Translations under genes and position numbers: made by a program | The notes under the pieces: model-generated | Seen by the model: the letters and a program-made list of their open reading frames with translations, nothing else | Databases searched by the model: none | What the model was told of the DNA's origin: nothing | Shown here: positions 41,468 to 52,003 of the stretch, piece after piece | Layout: each line of letters starts with the position of its first letter | Position numbering within the stretch: the stretch's first letter is position 1 | Origin: Sporopachydermia quercuum | Taxonomy: Eukaryota; Ascomycota; Sporopachydermiomycetes; Sporopachydermiales; Sporopachydermiaceae | Direction: 5' to 3' | Length of the DNA stretch: 64,000 nucleotides | Assembly: GCA_001599295.1 (NCBI GenBank) | Contig: BCGN01000005.1 | Coordinates: 806,001-870,000 of the forward strand

Positions 41468-43204
41468 ATGACGAAAATTGATAGGCAGCTGCTGCAGTGG
41501 CTTGGAAGCAATAGTGAAGGTTTCGAAATAGGTTTAGAGATAAGAAAATCATCATTGGGAGGAATAGGAGTGTTTGCTACTAAGAAGATAAAAGCAGAAA
41601 CGCAGTTGTTATCTGTTCATAAACACAATATTTTGTCAATAAAAACGTAAGTCTTATATATTTCAGAAAACTGCTTTTGACTCCATGGTGTTTCCAATTG
41701 TGTTTACCAGATTAGATGGAGGCAGACCAGTATCATCNATATGAAACATACTAACACTTACATTAGATGTGGTATAAGCAATATTCTAGCTGATGCAGGA
41801 TTTACTGAGTTAGTCAGCCTTATATTAGCAGTATGGTTTGAATTAGGGCTTGATGAAAACTCTCCTTGGGCTCCTTATCTAAAGTATGTCATAGAAGGTG
41901 ATTATTCATTGTTACCCCAGTTCTGGTCCAAGGATGAGAAAGAACTGCTGAAAGGAACAGAAGCTCATTTGCTTGAAGATTTAGATGAAAAAAGGTACGT
42001 TGAATCTTTTAATGAAAAAGTGCATCCTTTTATTGAGAAAAACAAGGACTATTTTAAAGACATGAGTTATACTACATTTAGAGAGTTAATATGCAAAGTG
42101 GGAAGCAGAGCTTTTGAAGTTGATGCGTATCTTGGACTAAGTTTAATACCAGGTGCTGACTTGTTTAATCATGGCGTTGATCCTGATGTTGTTCTAGAAA
42201 CTATTGATGATGTGTGTACACTTTGCGGTATGATACAGTGTGATCATAGAGAATCGGAAGATGGCTGTCAAGATGGCTGTGGATGTGATCATGAGCATGG
42301 GCATGGGCCTGAGCATGGGGAAGATAATGAAAATGGATGGGAAGATGAAGAATTTGAATCAGATTATAGTGACGACCTTAGTAATGGTGAGCTGAGAATT
42401 CCTAAGGATGATGATATGAATGATCTTGACGATGAGTTTATAGAACCTATAGTGAGAAGTGAAAAGGCTGAAGAGATTGAATGTTGCGACATTGTCTCCA
42501 TACGGCCAATAGAAAAAGGAAATGAAATTTTGAACACTTTCGGAGATTTTGGGAATGAAACTTTGCTTACGAGATATGGTTTTTCTATTTGGGATAATCC
42601 TTATGCAACTGTTAGTCTCGGTAACGAATTCTATCAATATGCATTGAAGCATAAGCTTAAAGGTAGATTTGTTTGGTGGGACACTGTTGGATATCCTTTG
42701 TTTTCTAAAATATTGAAAGAGGAGGAAAGGAAGTATAAACAAAAAAATATGGCAGAATCTGATGAGGAAGATAAAGAGGAGGATGAAATGGATGATCATG
42801 AAAAGTATGATGAAGACGATGAAGAAATAAGCTGGCGGGATGCATTGAGAGTGAATGAATTATGTGAACCAACGCTCATTGCTTTAGCGACTGCTAAATT
42901 GTTAGCTCTCAGTGAACCACATTATGTCAAACTGATGACCAGTACAGGNAAAAAGAATACAAGCTTGCTAGCTAAGTTCCTAGGTCCATTTAGTGATAAG
43001 ACAAAGGAACTCATAGTACACATTTTGAAAATGAGGTTGAAAAAGTACGAGGACGGTAACCTATCAAGTAATGATTATTTAAACATTTTAAGTGATTCCA
43101 ATGAGAAGTCAAAGCTGTCAAATGCCAGGAAAACAGCTATGATAACGGTTGGAACTGAAAAGCTAAAGATTGAAAGGGCNATACATTTCACTTATAGTTT
43201 ATGA
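41468..43204 (+). CDS. SET-domain protein lysine methyltransferase (Rkm/SETD6-like), two exons
   Basis: Exons 41468-41646 and 41767-43204 give 538 residues. The 120-base intron starts GTAAGT, has a perfect TACTAAC at 41749-41755 and ends CATTAG. It joins AC|A to read SIKTCGISNIL, the expected link in this family. SET parts are split, as in SETD6/Rkm enzymes: GGIGVFATKKIKAETQLLSV near 31-50, then GADLFNHG near 190-198 and IRPIEKGNEILNTFGDFGNETLLTRYGF with the closing tyrosine. Between them is a 90-residue insert: C210-x2-C213-x4-CDH220, then a Cys/His-rich run and acid residues. By family knowledge such enzymes methylate ribosomal or translation proteins. The C-terminal helical domain is Asp/Glu-rich. 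Substrate unknown. N at 42949 and 43180 are third positions. Confidence 0.88.
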
Positions 43205-43707
43205 AGATGCAAGCTATAAAAGCGAGGTCCATACTATCTCTATAGTGCGTACTCTTTATATGTGCATAATTAGCATCACCATTACTTATTGTATGAAGAA
43301 TACTATTATTATAACTTCCAATCTTTTACCGTTAGAATGGAGAACAGCCAATTAGACCCTAAGTTTCAGACCCTATTCTGTTGCTAGATCCACATTTTCA
43401 CATAGTGTCTCATCTCATGGATTATTGCGAAGTTACCCGTATATTCATCTATACCAAATAGTAAACAACCTAACAAATCCACCAGTAAACCAATGATTGC
43501 CTTACTGTAATGCATTATTAATATTATCTTGTATATTATCCTACGTTTACTATTTAGTATGTGTTGTATTTTCATATTTCTTAAGCATGGCTGAGTCTAT
43601 TCCTTCAATGTTTGACCAATACGACTGTACCGATTAATCTATTCATTTTTTTAGGACCAGGTTGGAAAGGTAGTCTACCAAGCATATATACACAGCGGAT
43701 AAACAAG
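43205..43707. other. Tandem intergenic region before GRX5
   Basis: 500 AT-rich bases. The GRX5 frame is open upstream to 43612 but has no ATG there. A T-run ending in AG at 43645-43654 resembles an acceptor but has no branch box. Confidence 0.5.
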
Positions 43708-44356
43708 ATGTACAGACAGGTGATCAATAGAGTAGGAAGAGCCACAGGACCAAGCCTGTGGCAAACCAGCAGAATTCAAAGCAAACTTACCCCTAGTTTC
43801 TCATTTGTAAGATTTTTATCTGAAGAAACTAGGTCTGCTATTGATAATGCAGTCAGCAGCACTAAGGTTGTTCTATTCATGAAAGGAACACCTGAATTCC
43901 CACAGTGTGGATTCTCAAGAGCTACCATTCAAACATTAGGGCATCAAGGTGTTGATCCGGCAAAATTTGCTGCTTTCAATGTACTTGAAGACTCAGAACT
44001 AAGAGATGGAATCAAGGAATATAGTGAATGGCCCACAATTCCCCAATTATATGTTGATGTAAGTTGCTTTTCTCAAACTATTATCATGAAATCATCAAGA
44101 GACTAACATGTATGTTTTTACAGGGTGAATTCGTTGGTGGATGTGATATTGTTATGGCTATGGCGCAATCGTAAGTTAATACTCTTTTTTGTTTAAAAGG
44201 CTGTATTTCATGTTATTCTATGTATCGAGAACTAATATTCAATCAAGTGGTGAATTGACTGAACTTCTAGAAAAAGCTGATGCTTTGGTTCCTGAAGAAG
44301 AAGAACCTAACACCAACACTGAACCTGCTGATGTTAAGCCTGCTGACAGATCCTAA
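43708..44356 (+). CDS. GRX5: Mitochondrial monothiol glutaredoxin, three exons
   Basis: Exons 43708-44058, 44124-44170 and 44248-44356 give 168 residues. Both introns (65 and 77 bases) begin GTAAGT, with branch boxes GACTAAC and AACTAAT. The first 40 residues are Arg/Ser-rich without acid, a typical mitochondrial presequence, and end near [13 protein letters not shown]. The core shows [21 protein letters not shown] with the monothiol CGFS motif at C67, then [22 protein letters not shown] and [10 protein letters not shown], which pin both splice joins. A 20-residue Glu/Pro/Asp tail is extra. Grx5 carries a glutathione-bound [2Fe-2S] cluster from Isu1 to later Fe-S assembly steps. Start at 43708 is the first ATG that gives the presequence. 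Confidence 0.96.
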
Positions 44357-44929
44357 ATCATAGCAAAACTTATTGAAAATTCCTACTGTCAACAGCTTAC
44401 AACTAGTATAAATGTCATATATACTTCACGAGAAAAGCTCGCATGATAAGTCATTCTTGAGATGGCAGTCATCTCGTGAAAGAAATAAGTTCTAACATAG
44501 TCGACAACTCGGCCTTGGACTACATGATCTTGATAGCTTATGTGTTTTTCTGTATATAGTTTACATACTCAGAGAATTATATATCACATCCATCAATCAA
44601 ATGAGTGATGGTCATAATCCATTACTCATTCACCATATCTCTAATTGTTTTCTGATTACGTAATGTTAATGACCATTTTTCTCATCAAACTTATTGATCA
44701 CATTATCATTAATGCTTAACCCATTATGGGGTTGAAGAAACTGATATTGATGAGTCAGTTGCCCTTTTATTTCTAAATTCACCTAGCTCGTTATTTATCT
44801 GTTACCCATGTTTGCTTCCTGTTTCTATCTATCAATTGTTCTCATCAACATTAATTCTGTTTCAGAGTCCTCACATCTGAACCGGAGAAATAGAGCCTCA
44901 AGCACAGCTGTGCCTAGATTCATATCAGT
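44357..44929. other. Tandem intergenic region
   Basis: About 570 AT-rich bases between GRX5 and the ABC ATPase gene. Nothing beyond likely terminator and promoter sequence. Confidence 0.5.
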
Positions 44930-46495
44930 ATGAAACCTTCTTTAAGACTGTCCCAGACATTGGTATCTTTGAAGAACTCGGTGTTATCTACTTTAACACC
45001 AGCTTCCTCGGTACCTCAGAAAATTTTCCCAGAACCTCAGACGTTAACAATTGATTCTAAGGAGTGCTGGGCAGTAATAGGAACCCACAAAACAAAATTA
45101 CTAGAAGTCTTGGCATCTCAGCATTTGGTTTCACCTCCTTTATCAAGAAAATATCCATTCCTAGCTGCATCCAATGCCTGGCCGAGCTCTGCTATCTCCT
45201 ACCTGGAATTTAGGAACAAGAATACTCCAAAAGTTCATTTATCTGCTAGATTTGAATATTTCAAAGTCGTTGAAGATAAAACACTGAGAGAATTCATGCT
45301 TGGATCTCAGATCAATACTACGGCTGGTTTAGAAGTAGACGAAAAGCTGCTGCGGGAGGTTTTGCAGAAATTACAATTGAATGGAATGGAAGATCGACTG
45401 GTTTTGGGTTTTAGTAACGGACAGACCAGAAGAGCTCGTATGGCGAAAGCCTTAATTGCTGAGCCTAAGATTCTCATTATTGATGAACCATTCCTTGGTT
45501 TAGACCCAAAGGCCAAAAAAGTTGTTTCCGAAGCACTAGGTAGTCTGCCTCCTAATCCGTATTTGATAGTAGGTTTAAGGTATCAAGATCCCTTACCTGA
45601 GTGGATTTCTCATGTGGCTGTGGTGGGAAAGAATGGTATTATAGTACTTGGGGAAAAAAATGCAGTAGAGGAACATGTTACTGAATATAAATCAAAAGAT
45701 GAGGAGTTAGTTTTTTTGAATGAAAAACTTGCTAGTGAAGAGAGAAAACTGAAGAAATCCAAGAGGGTGATAAATAGCGAAGAAAGGAAAGAGAAGCTGA
45801 AAAATGCAAGACCGGCAATTGAGTTCAACAACGCGGAAGTATCGTACAACGGTCAAGAAGTTTTTAAGCCATTGTCTTTCACAATAAGAGAAGGTGAAAG
45901 ATGGCATATTCGTGGTGATAATGGTACTGGAAAATCAACGCTACTGTCGTTAATAACTGCGGATCATCCTCAAGCTTGGAAAGGTAAAACTGCTTTATTT
46001 GGAGCCCCATATAAGATTGGAAAAGCAAATTATTTCGATATCAATGCTCAGATTGGATTCGCAGCTCCAGAAATTCATGCTGTGTTTCCAATGGACAAAA
46101 TGACTGTTTTCGATGCATTGAACACAGGTTTTAGAGTAGGAAGTTTTGTTCCTTATGCTCGAAAAGATTTGAAAGATGAACAAGTGAATGCGATTGAGGA
46201 ATTAATTGAAGAATTTGGTCTAAATGGAGATGATATAGTGTCTGATTTATCAATATCAGATCAAAAAACTGTACTGTTTGNTAGAGCCCTTGTGAAGAAG
46301 CCTAAAGTGGTTTTACTTGATGAAGCATTCTCTACTATGGAAGAAGCAAGAATTGAACAGTGTAAGGATATAATTAATAATTATGATGGAACTGTTCTAT
46401 TCATTGCTCATGAAGAGTCAGAAATTGGTCACTGTGATAAATATATTAGATTATACCCTGACGGAACCTCTGAGATAGGAGAAGTGAGTAACTAA
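44930..46495 (+). CDS. Soluble twin-ABC ATPase, YDR061W-like
   Basis: 521 residues, two ABC nucleotide-binding domains and no membrane spans. The second domain is standard at the start: IRGDNGTGKSTLLSLITADHPQ (K335). Its signature is LSISDQKTVLF and its Walker B is VVLLDEAFSTME. In the first domain the signature LGFSNGQTRRARMAKAL and Walker B ILIIDEPFLGLDP (D185, E186) are good, but the P-loop reads GTHKTKLLEVL without the usual GxGK pattern. A charged linker separates the domains near 245-285. Strings such as DHPQAWKG match the YDR061W/ModF-like group, whose yeast member is a mitochondria-associated protein of unknown role. It sits directly before LCB2, exactly as YDR061W precedes YDR062W in S. 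cerevisiae. The CTG in GKSTLL falls on a conserved Leu. Confidence 0.9.
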   Translation: MKPSLRLSQTLVSLKNSVLSTLTPASSVPQKIFPEPQTLTIDSKECWAVIGTHKTKLLEVLASQHLVSPPLSRKYPFLAASNAWPSSAISYLEFRNKNTPKVHLSARFEYFKVVEDKTLREFMLGSQINTTAGLEVDEKLLREVLQKLQLNGMEDRLVLGFSNGQTRRARMAKALIAEPKILIIDEPFLGLDPKAKKVVSEALGSLPPNPYLIVGLRYQDPLPEWISHVAVVGKNGIIVLGEKNAVEEHVTEYKSKDEELVFLNEKLASEERKLKKSKRVINSEERKEKLKNARPAIEFNNAEVSYNGQEVFKPLSFTIREGERWHIRGDNGTGKSTLLSLITADHPQAWKGKTALFGAPYKIGKANYFDINAQIGFAAPEIHAVFPMDKMTVFDALNTGFRVGSFVPYARKDLKDEQVNAIEELIEEFGLNGDDIVSDLSISDQKTVLFXRALVKKPKVVLLDEAFSTMEEARIEQCKDIINNYDGTVLFIAHEESEIGHCDKYIRLYPDGTSEIGEVSN

Positions 46496-46947
46496 GAGAA
46501 GCATTGATTGCAGAGCTCGAATTAACGTTTCTATTCTACAATGTTGATGAATACATGTAAACAGAAACCTCAAAAGGACGGATAAAAGTAAATAGTAACG
46601 CATAAAAGAAGGATAATAAATAATAATGATATATGTATATGAATGAATCAACCTCGATATAAATGAAGAATGTATTTCTGATTAAGTAATCCTTCTTTTT
46701 TACTTTGAAACCGGGCCACATTATAGGAACAAAATATTGTCCCGTGACATGAGAATGAAAGGTGGGAAACATGCATTCTTTTCCGAACATACTTAGCCTG
46801 ATATACATAATATACAGACATATTATTCCATTATACTTAAGTTAACTATTTGCAAGTCAAGAAAACATTCATATATATATGTAGCTTGCTACTTGTCTAA
46901 TTTTTATTTTATGTTGAACAAGTAGTATAGATTTACTTTACTCATCT

Positions 46948-46967
46948 TTTGGGACTTTTGTCCCAAA
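46948..46967. other. Perfect 8-bp hairpin, TTTT loop
   Basis: TTTGGGAC, loop TTTT, GTCCCAAA. A third GTCCC follows at once. It lies 450 bases after the ABC ATPase stop, so it is not an obvious terminator. Confidence 0.6.
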
Positions 46968-47268
46968 GTCCCACTTGGCTACCAAACAAGGCAATGTCCT
47001 CAAATTTAAACTTTGCCGTATCATGCGAGATGTACCTTATAATGGGGAGTCTACCGAAGCAAGAGACAAATTGTATCAAAATATTTCCTACAATTTCCAT
47101 TATATTAATCCAAATTGTTACATAATATCTCTGAATTATCTCAACTAGTGCCTCGGAGAGTATCAAATGAGTCAACCCTCTTTAGAATCAATAGAACAAT
47201 CTCAAAATTCATGTCTCTAGTCTTACCCCTAAACGCATTTACATGCATACCTTGCATATATTCGAAAG

Positions 47269-47315
47269 CGCGATTGATTTTTCATCTCCCAATAGAGATG
47301 ACTTACAAAATCGCG
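47269..47315. other. Nested inverted repeats
   Basis: Outer arms CGCGATT (47269-47275) and AATCGCG (47309-47315) enclose inner arms CATCTC (47283-47288) and GAGATG (47295-47300). Together they can form one interrupted stem-loop. Purpose unknown. Confidence 0.5.
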
Positions 47316-47848
47316 ATTAAGTGCCCGAGGAAACTTGGACATCAACTCTTTGTTTATTTCGGTAGTTCATTAATAAGTCAGATCAACTAAACACTTAAGA
47401 GCTGATCGAACAAAGCATCAACCGACTGTGGGGTATCAAATGCTTAAGTGTCTTAGTCTTATGCGGTAATTGTTTTTCAATAGAATCTTTGAAAAAATAA
47501 CACTGAGGTAGGTGTTTCGTGGAAAGATATAGATTGTCCACCTTGACGCGGAATTAGCGGAACGGGTAGACAGATACTAAATACCTGGGAAAAAAGAAAC
47601 AAAGAAGTCTGATAATTTCTATTTATTCAAAGATTTTTTATTTGAAGAAGGTAAATCGTTTTTTTATTGTTAATTGATCGTTATTGAGTATTTGCTCTAC
47701 AACTCAATACAGTTGATACAATCCGCAGAGCATTAACATAGTTAGTCGACTTACTATCAGTTGATCCATCAATTAGCAGATCATTTCACAAATAAGATAA
47801 TACCATTAGTGAGAATCAATATTACATCATAGCAAATTATTAAACAAA

Positions 47849-49615
47849 ATGGCACCGAGAACAAGATCTAAAGGTAAGAAGATTACTGTAGATCTTGTTG
47901 ATCCTGTTGAAGTATCCACTGAAACCTCAAATGGCGAAGTGCACGAAAAATCAGCTCCTATTGAAGGGAAGAAACATCATACATTGGGAAACAGTGGGCC
48001 AGAAGTCCTGGATAATGAATATGGACCATTAACTTCAGAGAAATATTTGGCAGTGTCAAGAATTCGACCAGGACAATTAGCATCAGCTGATGAATTGATT
48101 GAACCACCTTATCATATATTCATTACAACTTTCTTATCATATTTAGTTCTGATTATTTTCGGGCATGTAGAAGATTTCTTGGAAAAGTTATTTAAATCTG
48201 ATGAGTTTAAAGAATGCATGATAGTTGATGGATTTGCTCCTTGGTATTCCGATTTTGAATCATTTTACTTCCGAAGAATGAAGAAAAGATTAGATGATTG
48301 TTTCCGAAGACCAACAGTTGGAGTGCCTGGAAGATTTATTAATGTTTTAGACCGCAAACCATTAGATTTTTTCACACACTATGAGTATACGGGTACATCA
48401 ACTGCTTGTTTGAATCTTTCTGCTTATAATTATCTTGGTTTTGCTCAATCTGCTGGTAGTTGCACTGATGCAGCTGAAAAAGCTGTTTACTCCTATGGTA
48501 CAACATGTGGTGGTCCTCGTAATAAATCAGGTACTACAGATTTGCATTTGAAAACCGAACAAGTTATTGCTGATTTCGTTGGTAAAGAAGCTGCTTTAGT
48601 GTTTTCTATGGGTTATGGAACTAATGCTAATCTATTCGCTTCCCTTGTCGATAATAAATGTCTCGTCATCTCAGATGAATTGAATCATGGTTCTATTAGA
48701 ATTGGCGTTAGATTATCAGGCGCTGTCATCAAAGTATTCAAGCACAATGACATGGAGGATCTAGAGAAGGTTTTAAGAGAACAGATCTCGCAGGGCCAAC
48801 CAAAAACCCATAGACCTTGGAAAAAAATTTGGGTTTTATGTGAAGGATTATATTCTATGGAAGGTACATGTGCAAATCTACCTGCTTTGATTGAATTGAA
48901 GAAGAAATATAAATGTTACTTATTTGTTGATGAAGCACATTCTATTGGAGCTATGGGACCAACTGGTAGAGGTATCTGTGAATATTTTGGTGTTGACACT
49001 AACGATGTAGATATTCTTATGGGTACATTAACTAAGTCTTTTGGAGCAACCGGAGGTTATGTTGCAGCTTCCAACGATATTATTGATAGACTACGTATTG
49101 ATATTTCTACCAATAATTATGCAGAATCTATGTCACCACCAGTGCTAAGCCAAATCATTACTTCATTGAAGATCATCAGTGGTGAGCTAAATGGTGATGA
49201 AGGTAAAGAGCGTTTGCAACGTTTAGCATTCAATTCAAGATACCTAAGATTGGGGTTGAAACGATTGGGTTTCATTGTTTATGGTAATGATGATTCACCG
49301 GTTATTCCTTTGTTATTATACAATCCTGGTAAGATGCCAGCATTTTCTCGGATGATGCTTGCTGAGAAGATTGCCGTCGTAGTTGTTGGTTATCCTGCAA
49401 CACCACTGACTTCTAACAGAGTAAGACTATGTATGAGTTCTGCTGTGACTAAGGAAGATCTTGATCGTTTCTTGAGAGTATGTGATAAGGTTGGCGATGA
49501 AGTTATACTAAAATATAGTAATGACCCTGGAGCTTATGGTGAAAAGACACACTGGAATGTTGAGGAAGTTATTGCTAGGGGTGTTGAAGATGTTCAAAGA
49601 CCTATTTTGTATTAA
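47849..49615 (+). CDS. LCB2: Serine palmitoyltransferase subunit 2
   Basis: 588 residues, single exon. A membrane span lies near 90-110 (FITTFLSYLVLIIFGHVEDFL region). The alpha-oxoamine synthase fold follows: SAYNYLGFA, SYGTTCGGPRNKSGTTDLHL, DEAHSIGAMGPTGRGICEYF and the PLP-lysine motif GTLTKSFGATGGY with Lys396. The C-terminal YPATPLTSNRVRLCMSS is also conserved. The L of that motif (residue 520) is encoded CTG. Lcb2 pairs with Lcb1 in the ER and condenses serine with palmitoyl-CoA, the first step of sphingolipid synthesis; Lcb2 supplies the catalytic lysine. The basic N-terminus (PRTRSKGKK) is poorly conserved. Position next to the YDR061W-like gene matches S. cerevisiae. Confidence 0.98.
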   Translation: MAPRTRSKGKKITVDLVDPVEVSTETSNGEVHEKSAPIEGKKHHTLGNSGPEVLDNEYGPLTSEKYLAVSRIRPGQLASADELIEPPYHIFITTFLSYLVLIIFGHVEDFLEKLFKSDEFKECMIVDGFAPWYSDFESFYFRRMKKRLDDCFRRPTVGVPGRFINVLDRKPLDFFTHYEYTGTSTACLNLSAYNYLGFAQSAGSCTDAAEKAVYSYGTTCGGPRNKSGTTDLHLKTEQVIADFVGKEAALVFSMGYGTNANLFASLVDNKCLVISDELNHGSIRIGVRLSGAVIKVFKHNDMEDLEKVLREQISQGQPKTHRPWKKIWVLCEGLYSMEGTCANLPALIELKKKYKCYLFVDEAHSIGAMGPTGRGICEYFGVDTNDVDILMGTLTKSFGATGGYVAASNDIIDRLRIDISTNNYAESMSPPVLSQIITSLKIISGELNGDEGKERLQRLAFNSRYLRLGLKRLGFIVYGNDDSPVIPLLLYNPGKMPAFSRMMLAEKIAVVVVGYPATPLTSNRVRLCMSSAVTKEDLDRFLRVCDKVGDEVILKYSNDPGAYGEKTHWNVEEVIARGVEDVQRPILY

Positions 49616-50539
49616 ATAAATAGATCTGTTTGGTCTCAGAGATAATTAGGGTTGAGCATGAATGAAGAATGAGAATATGACAATTATGGGAGTTGGAGTA
49701 GTAATAGTAATGGAGATGATGTACAATTGACTTAAAGTCTAACTATTTGTTATTTTTGTATAGTTAGACGGTACTTTATATACGATTTTGCTTTTAAGCA
49801 CTTAATAATACCAATAATAATAATTTTTCATCAACGAAATGTTGTAAATAGTTGATAAGAAATATCGGATATCATGTTCTCATAGGTTCCCCAAATATCA
49901 GATATTATCCGATCCCTTTCTGTACCATACATTCATTCTTCATATTTCCCTAATTCAACTAATAAACAAAATCCTAATTTTATTCACCTCCACACTTACG
50001 TTCTCGACCATTTCAACTATTTTAATACTTCTGTAACCCTTCCACGTATCCGTTTTCCCTTTGTATGATCAATCTTCACTTCTTTCCCTTTGAAATATCT
50101 CCCAAATCACCCTTCCTTCTTTTCTCGATCATCTTCTCCGATTTCTGCAGCCCATCTTCTCCCTATCTTAATGACATCATCTCCAGTACTACCCCCTTGT
50201 TTCCTTTGAGCATGATCAAAGTCAAGAATCACATCACAAAGGAAATGACAGCAGGATTGCTGCTTATCAATTAGCGCTCCTCTTATTGTCTTATTTTACT
50301 TCTGTTGCAGTTGCTATGCCTATATGTAACTGCTAGTAGAAGAAAATGAATTGCAATAGTTAGCTCATAGAAACACGATATACTATACTCTAGTTTACAA
50401 TAACTATTTAAATAATTAGCAGAGGTATCAAGTACCATTATTCTGTCTTAAAGTACAATTGACTCAAGTAACAAACACCCCAGCACAAGATCCTATCATT
50501 TTAACTTCCAATTCATAAATTTACACACATTAGTTTGAA
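49616..50539. other. Tandem intergenic region before DOS2
   Basis: About 920 bases. A strongly pyrimidine-rich block at 49980-50290 contains a 69-codon frame (50065-50274) of Ser/Phe/Pro that I regard as chance. No other element. Confidence 0.5.
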
Positions 50540-52003
50540 ATGGACTTCTCTGAACAGGTAATCCCAGAATCAACAAGCAATAGTCCTTTGAATTTTTCAA
50601 AGAAAACTGGGAAGACGAAAAAATCGGACACAAGTGAACAAGAGGTGTCTTCGTCTAATGAAGGCTCTTCTGAGGCTCAAACTGCGGAAGAGATAACGGA
50701 TAAACAAACAAATTCTGAAACAAATTCTGCCCAAGCCGATGAAGCCGAAGGGATTGATAAGCCCAAAGAATCAAACCCAAGTCTGATTTCGGAAGTTGAT
50801 GGGAAAACTGATGAAGCGTTAGAGAAATTAGAACAGGAAGTAGAAAGAGTATATACTGCTCTTGAGCAATCAACAAGTCAATGGGGTAATAAATTATCAT
50901 CAGCTTGGACCTCATTTTTGAAAACAAGTGAAGTGGTAATAAATGAGAATAAGAAAAAGTTGAACGAACTTGATTTTGATAAGAAGCTAAAAGATCTAGG
51001 GCTTGATAAAACAGTTGAAAACATTAAGAAGATTGATATATCTGATCGTATTAATGAATTGAAGCAAAATCTTGATACAACAATTAGTTTGGATGATGAT
51101 TCAAATCAAGAAATAGTTGATCTTGCTTCTGTTGCTCGTGAAAAGGAACAAGTGGTTGCAAATAAAGGCAANAAGATGTTTGATTTGTTAACAATTCAAG
51201 CGCAAGCTTATTTTGATGATTTGGACCAAGATTTGGAAGATCTGCAGAAAGGAACTGAAGGCTTAGTATCAAAACTAGGTGGTTTCTTGAAAGATGCTAT
51301 AACTATTGATTCAGAGAACTCAACAGATAATAATGATGCTGATTCAGATGTTAACAAATCAAATGATGTTCTATTCGATACAGAGACTCAAATACATACC
51401 TCCAGATTAGAAGCTCAGCTTCATACTCTTAACACATCACAAGATGTATACCTTACAGAAGCTCCAGACGATTCATTTACTGCGTTCGTTGAATCGTTCT
51501 CTGTGGATGATCATACAGATGATATCTCAACGTTGTTAGAGGCATATCCTGAGCTACGGAACACCATGTCAATATTGGTTCCCACTAAGATTGCATATAA
51601 TGATTTCTGGGCACGATATTTCTTTATGAAGAAGCAGATAGAAGAGCAAGATGAAAAGAGAAGGTCTTTGCTTCAAAAGGCTAAAGCTACTGGTGAGGAA
51701 GAAGATGATGACTTTCAATGGGATGATGAGGAGGAGGAAGAAGAGGACCAAGTTTCTAGTAGTGCTGATGTGAAAGGAAAAGGACTTGGTGATGCTCTTA
51801 GGACGAAGTCAGATGAAGGATCTGAAAAGTCCAATAGATCCTCAGGTGAAGTCACTTTGGATCTAGTATCTAACTCCAGTTCAACCCTGGAAGTGGTAGC
51901 ATCACCGAAACAGAAGCAATCTAGTGCTTTCGGTGGAATTGATGATAATGTGAACTCTTCTAAAGATAGAACTGATGATGATTCTGATGATGATTGGGAA
52001 TAG
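50540..52003 (+). CDS. DOS2: BSD-domain protein Dos2
   Basis: 487 residues, single exon. The N-terminal 100 residues are Ser/Glu/Asn-rich. A helical region follows (WGNKLSSAWTSFLKTSEVVINENKKKLNELDF, then AYFDDLDQDLEDLQKGTEGLVSKLG). The BSD domain is seen near 315-375, with AFVESFSVDDHTDDIS, LLEAYPELRNTMSILVP and the diagnostic YNDFWARYFFMKK. The acidic tail ends DDDSDDDWE, as in fungal BSD/Dos2 proteins. S. cerevisiae Dos2 (310 residues) is poorly understood and has been tied to ubiquitin homeostasis. It converges with the DOA4-like gene, as DOS2 (YDR068W) does with DOA4 (YDR069C). N at 51172 is a third position. Confidence 0.88.
   Translation: MDFSEQVIPESTSNSPLNFSKKTGKTKKSDTSEQEVSSSNEGSSEAQTAEEITDKQTNSETNSAQADEAEGIDKPKESNPSLISEVDGKTDEALEKLEQEVERVYTALEQSTSQWGNKLSSAWTSFLKTSEVVINENKKKLNELDFDKKLKDLGLDKTVENIKKIDISDRINELKQNLDTTISLDDDSNQEIVDLASVAREKEQVVANKGXKMFDLLTIQAQAYFDDLDQDLEDLQKGTEGLVSKLGGFLKDAITIDSENSTDNNDADSDVNKSNDVLFDTETQIHTSRLEAQLHTLNTSQDVYLTEAPDDSFTAFVESFSVDDHTDDISTLLEAYPELRNTMSILVPTKIAYNDFWARYFFMKKQIEEQDEKRRSLLQKAKATGEEEDDDFQWDDEEEEEEDQVSSSADVKGKGLGDALRTKSDEGSEKSNRSSGEVTLDLVSNSSSTLEVVASPKQKQSSAFGGIDDNVNSSKDRTDDDSDDDWE

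Larger units (their letters stand above)
46496..47848. other. Structured intergenic region between the ABC ATPase and LCB2
   Basis: 1.35 kb. It holds an 8-base perfect hairpin with a TTTT loop at 46948-46967, a nested inverted repeat at 47269-47315, a 77-codon ATG-less minus-strand frame at 46942-47175 and a stretch at 47548-47577 that resembles the 5' half of an organellar tRNA-Leu. No complete gene is assembled from these. Promoter of LCB2 must lie within the last few hundred bases. Confidence 0.5.
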
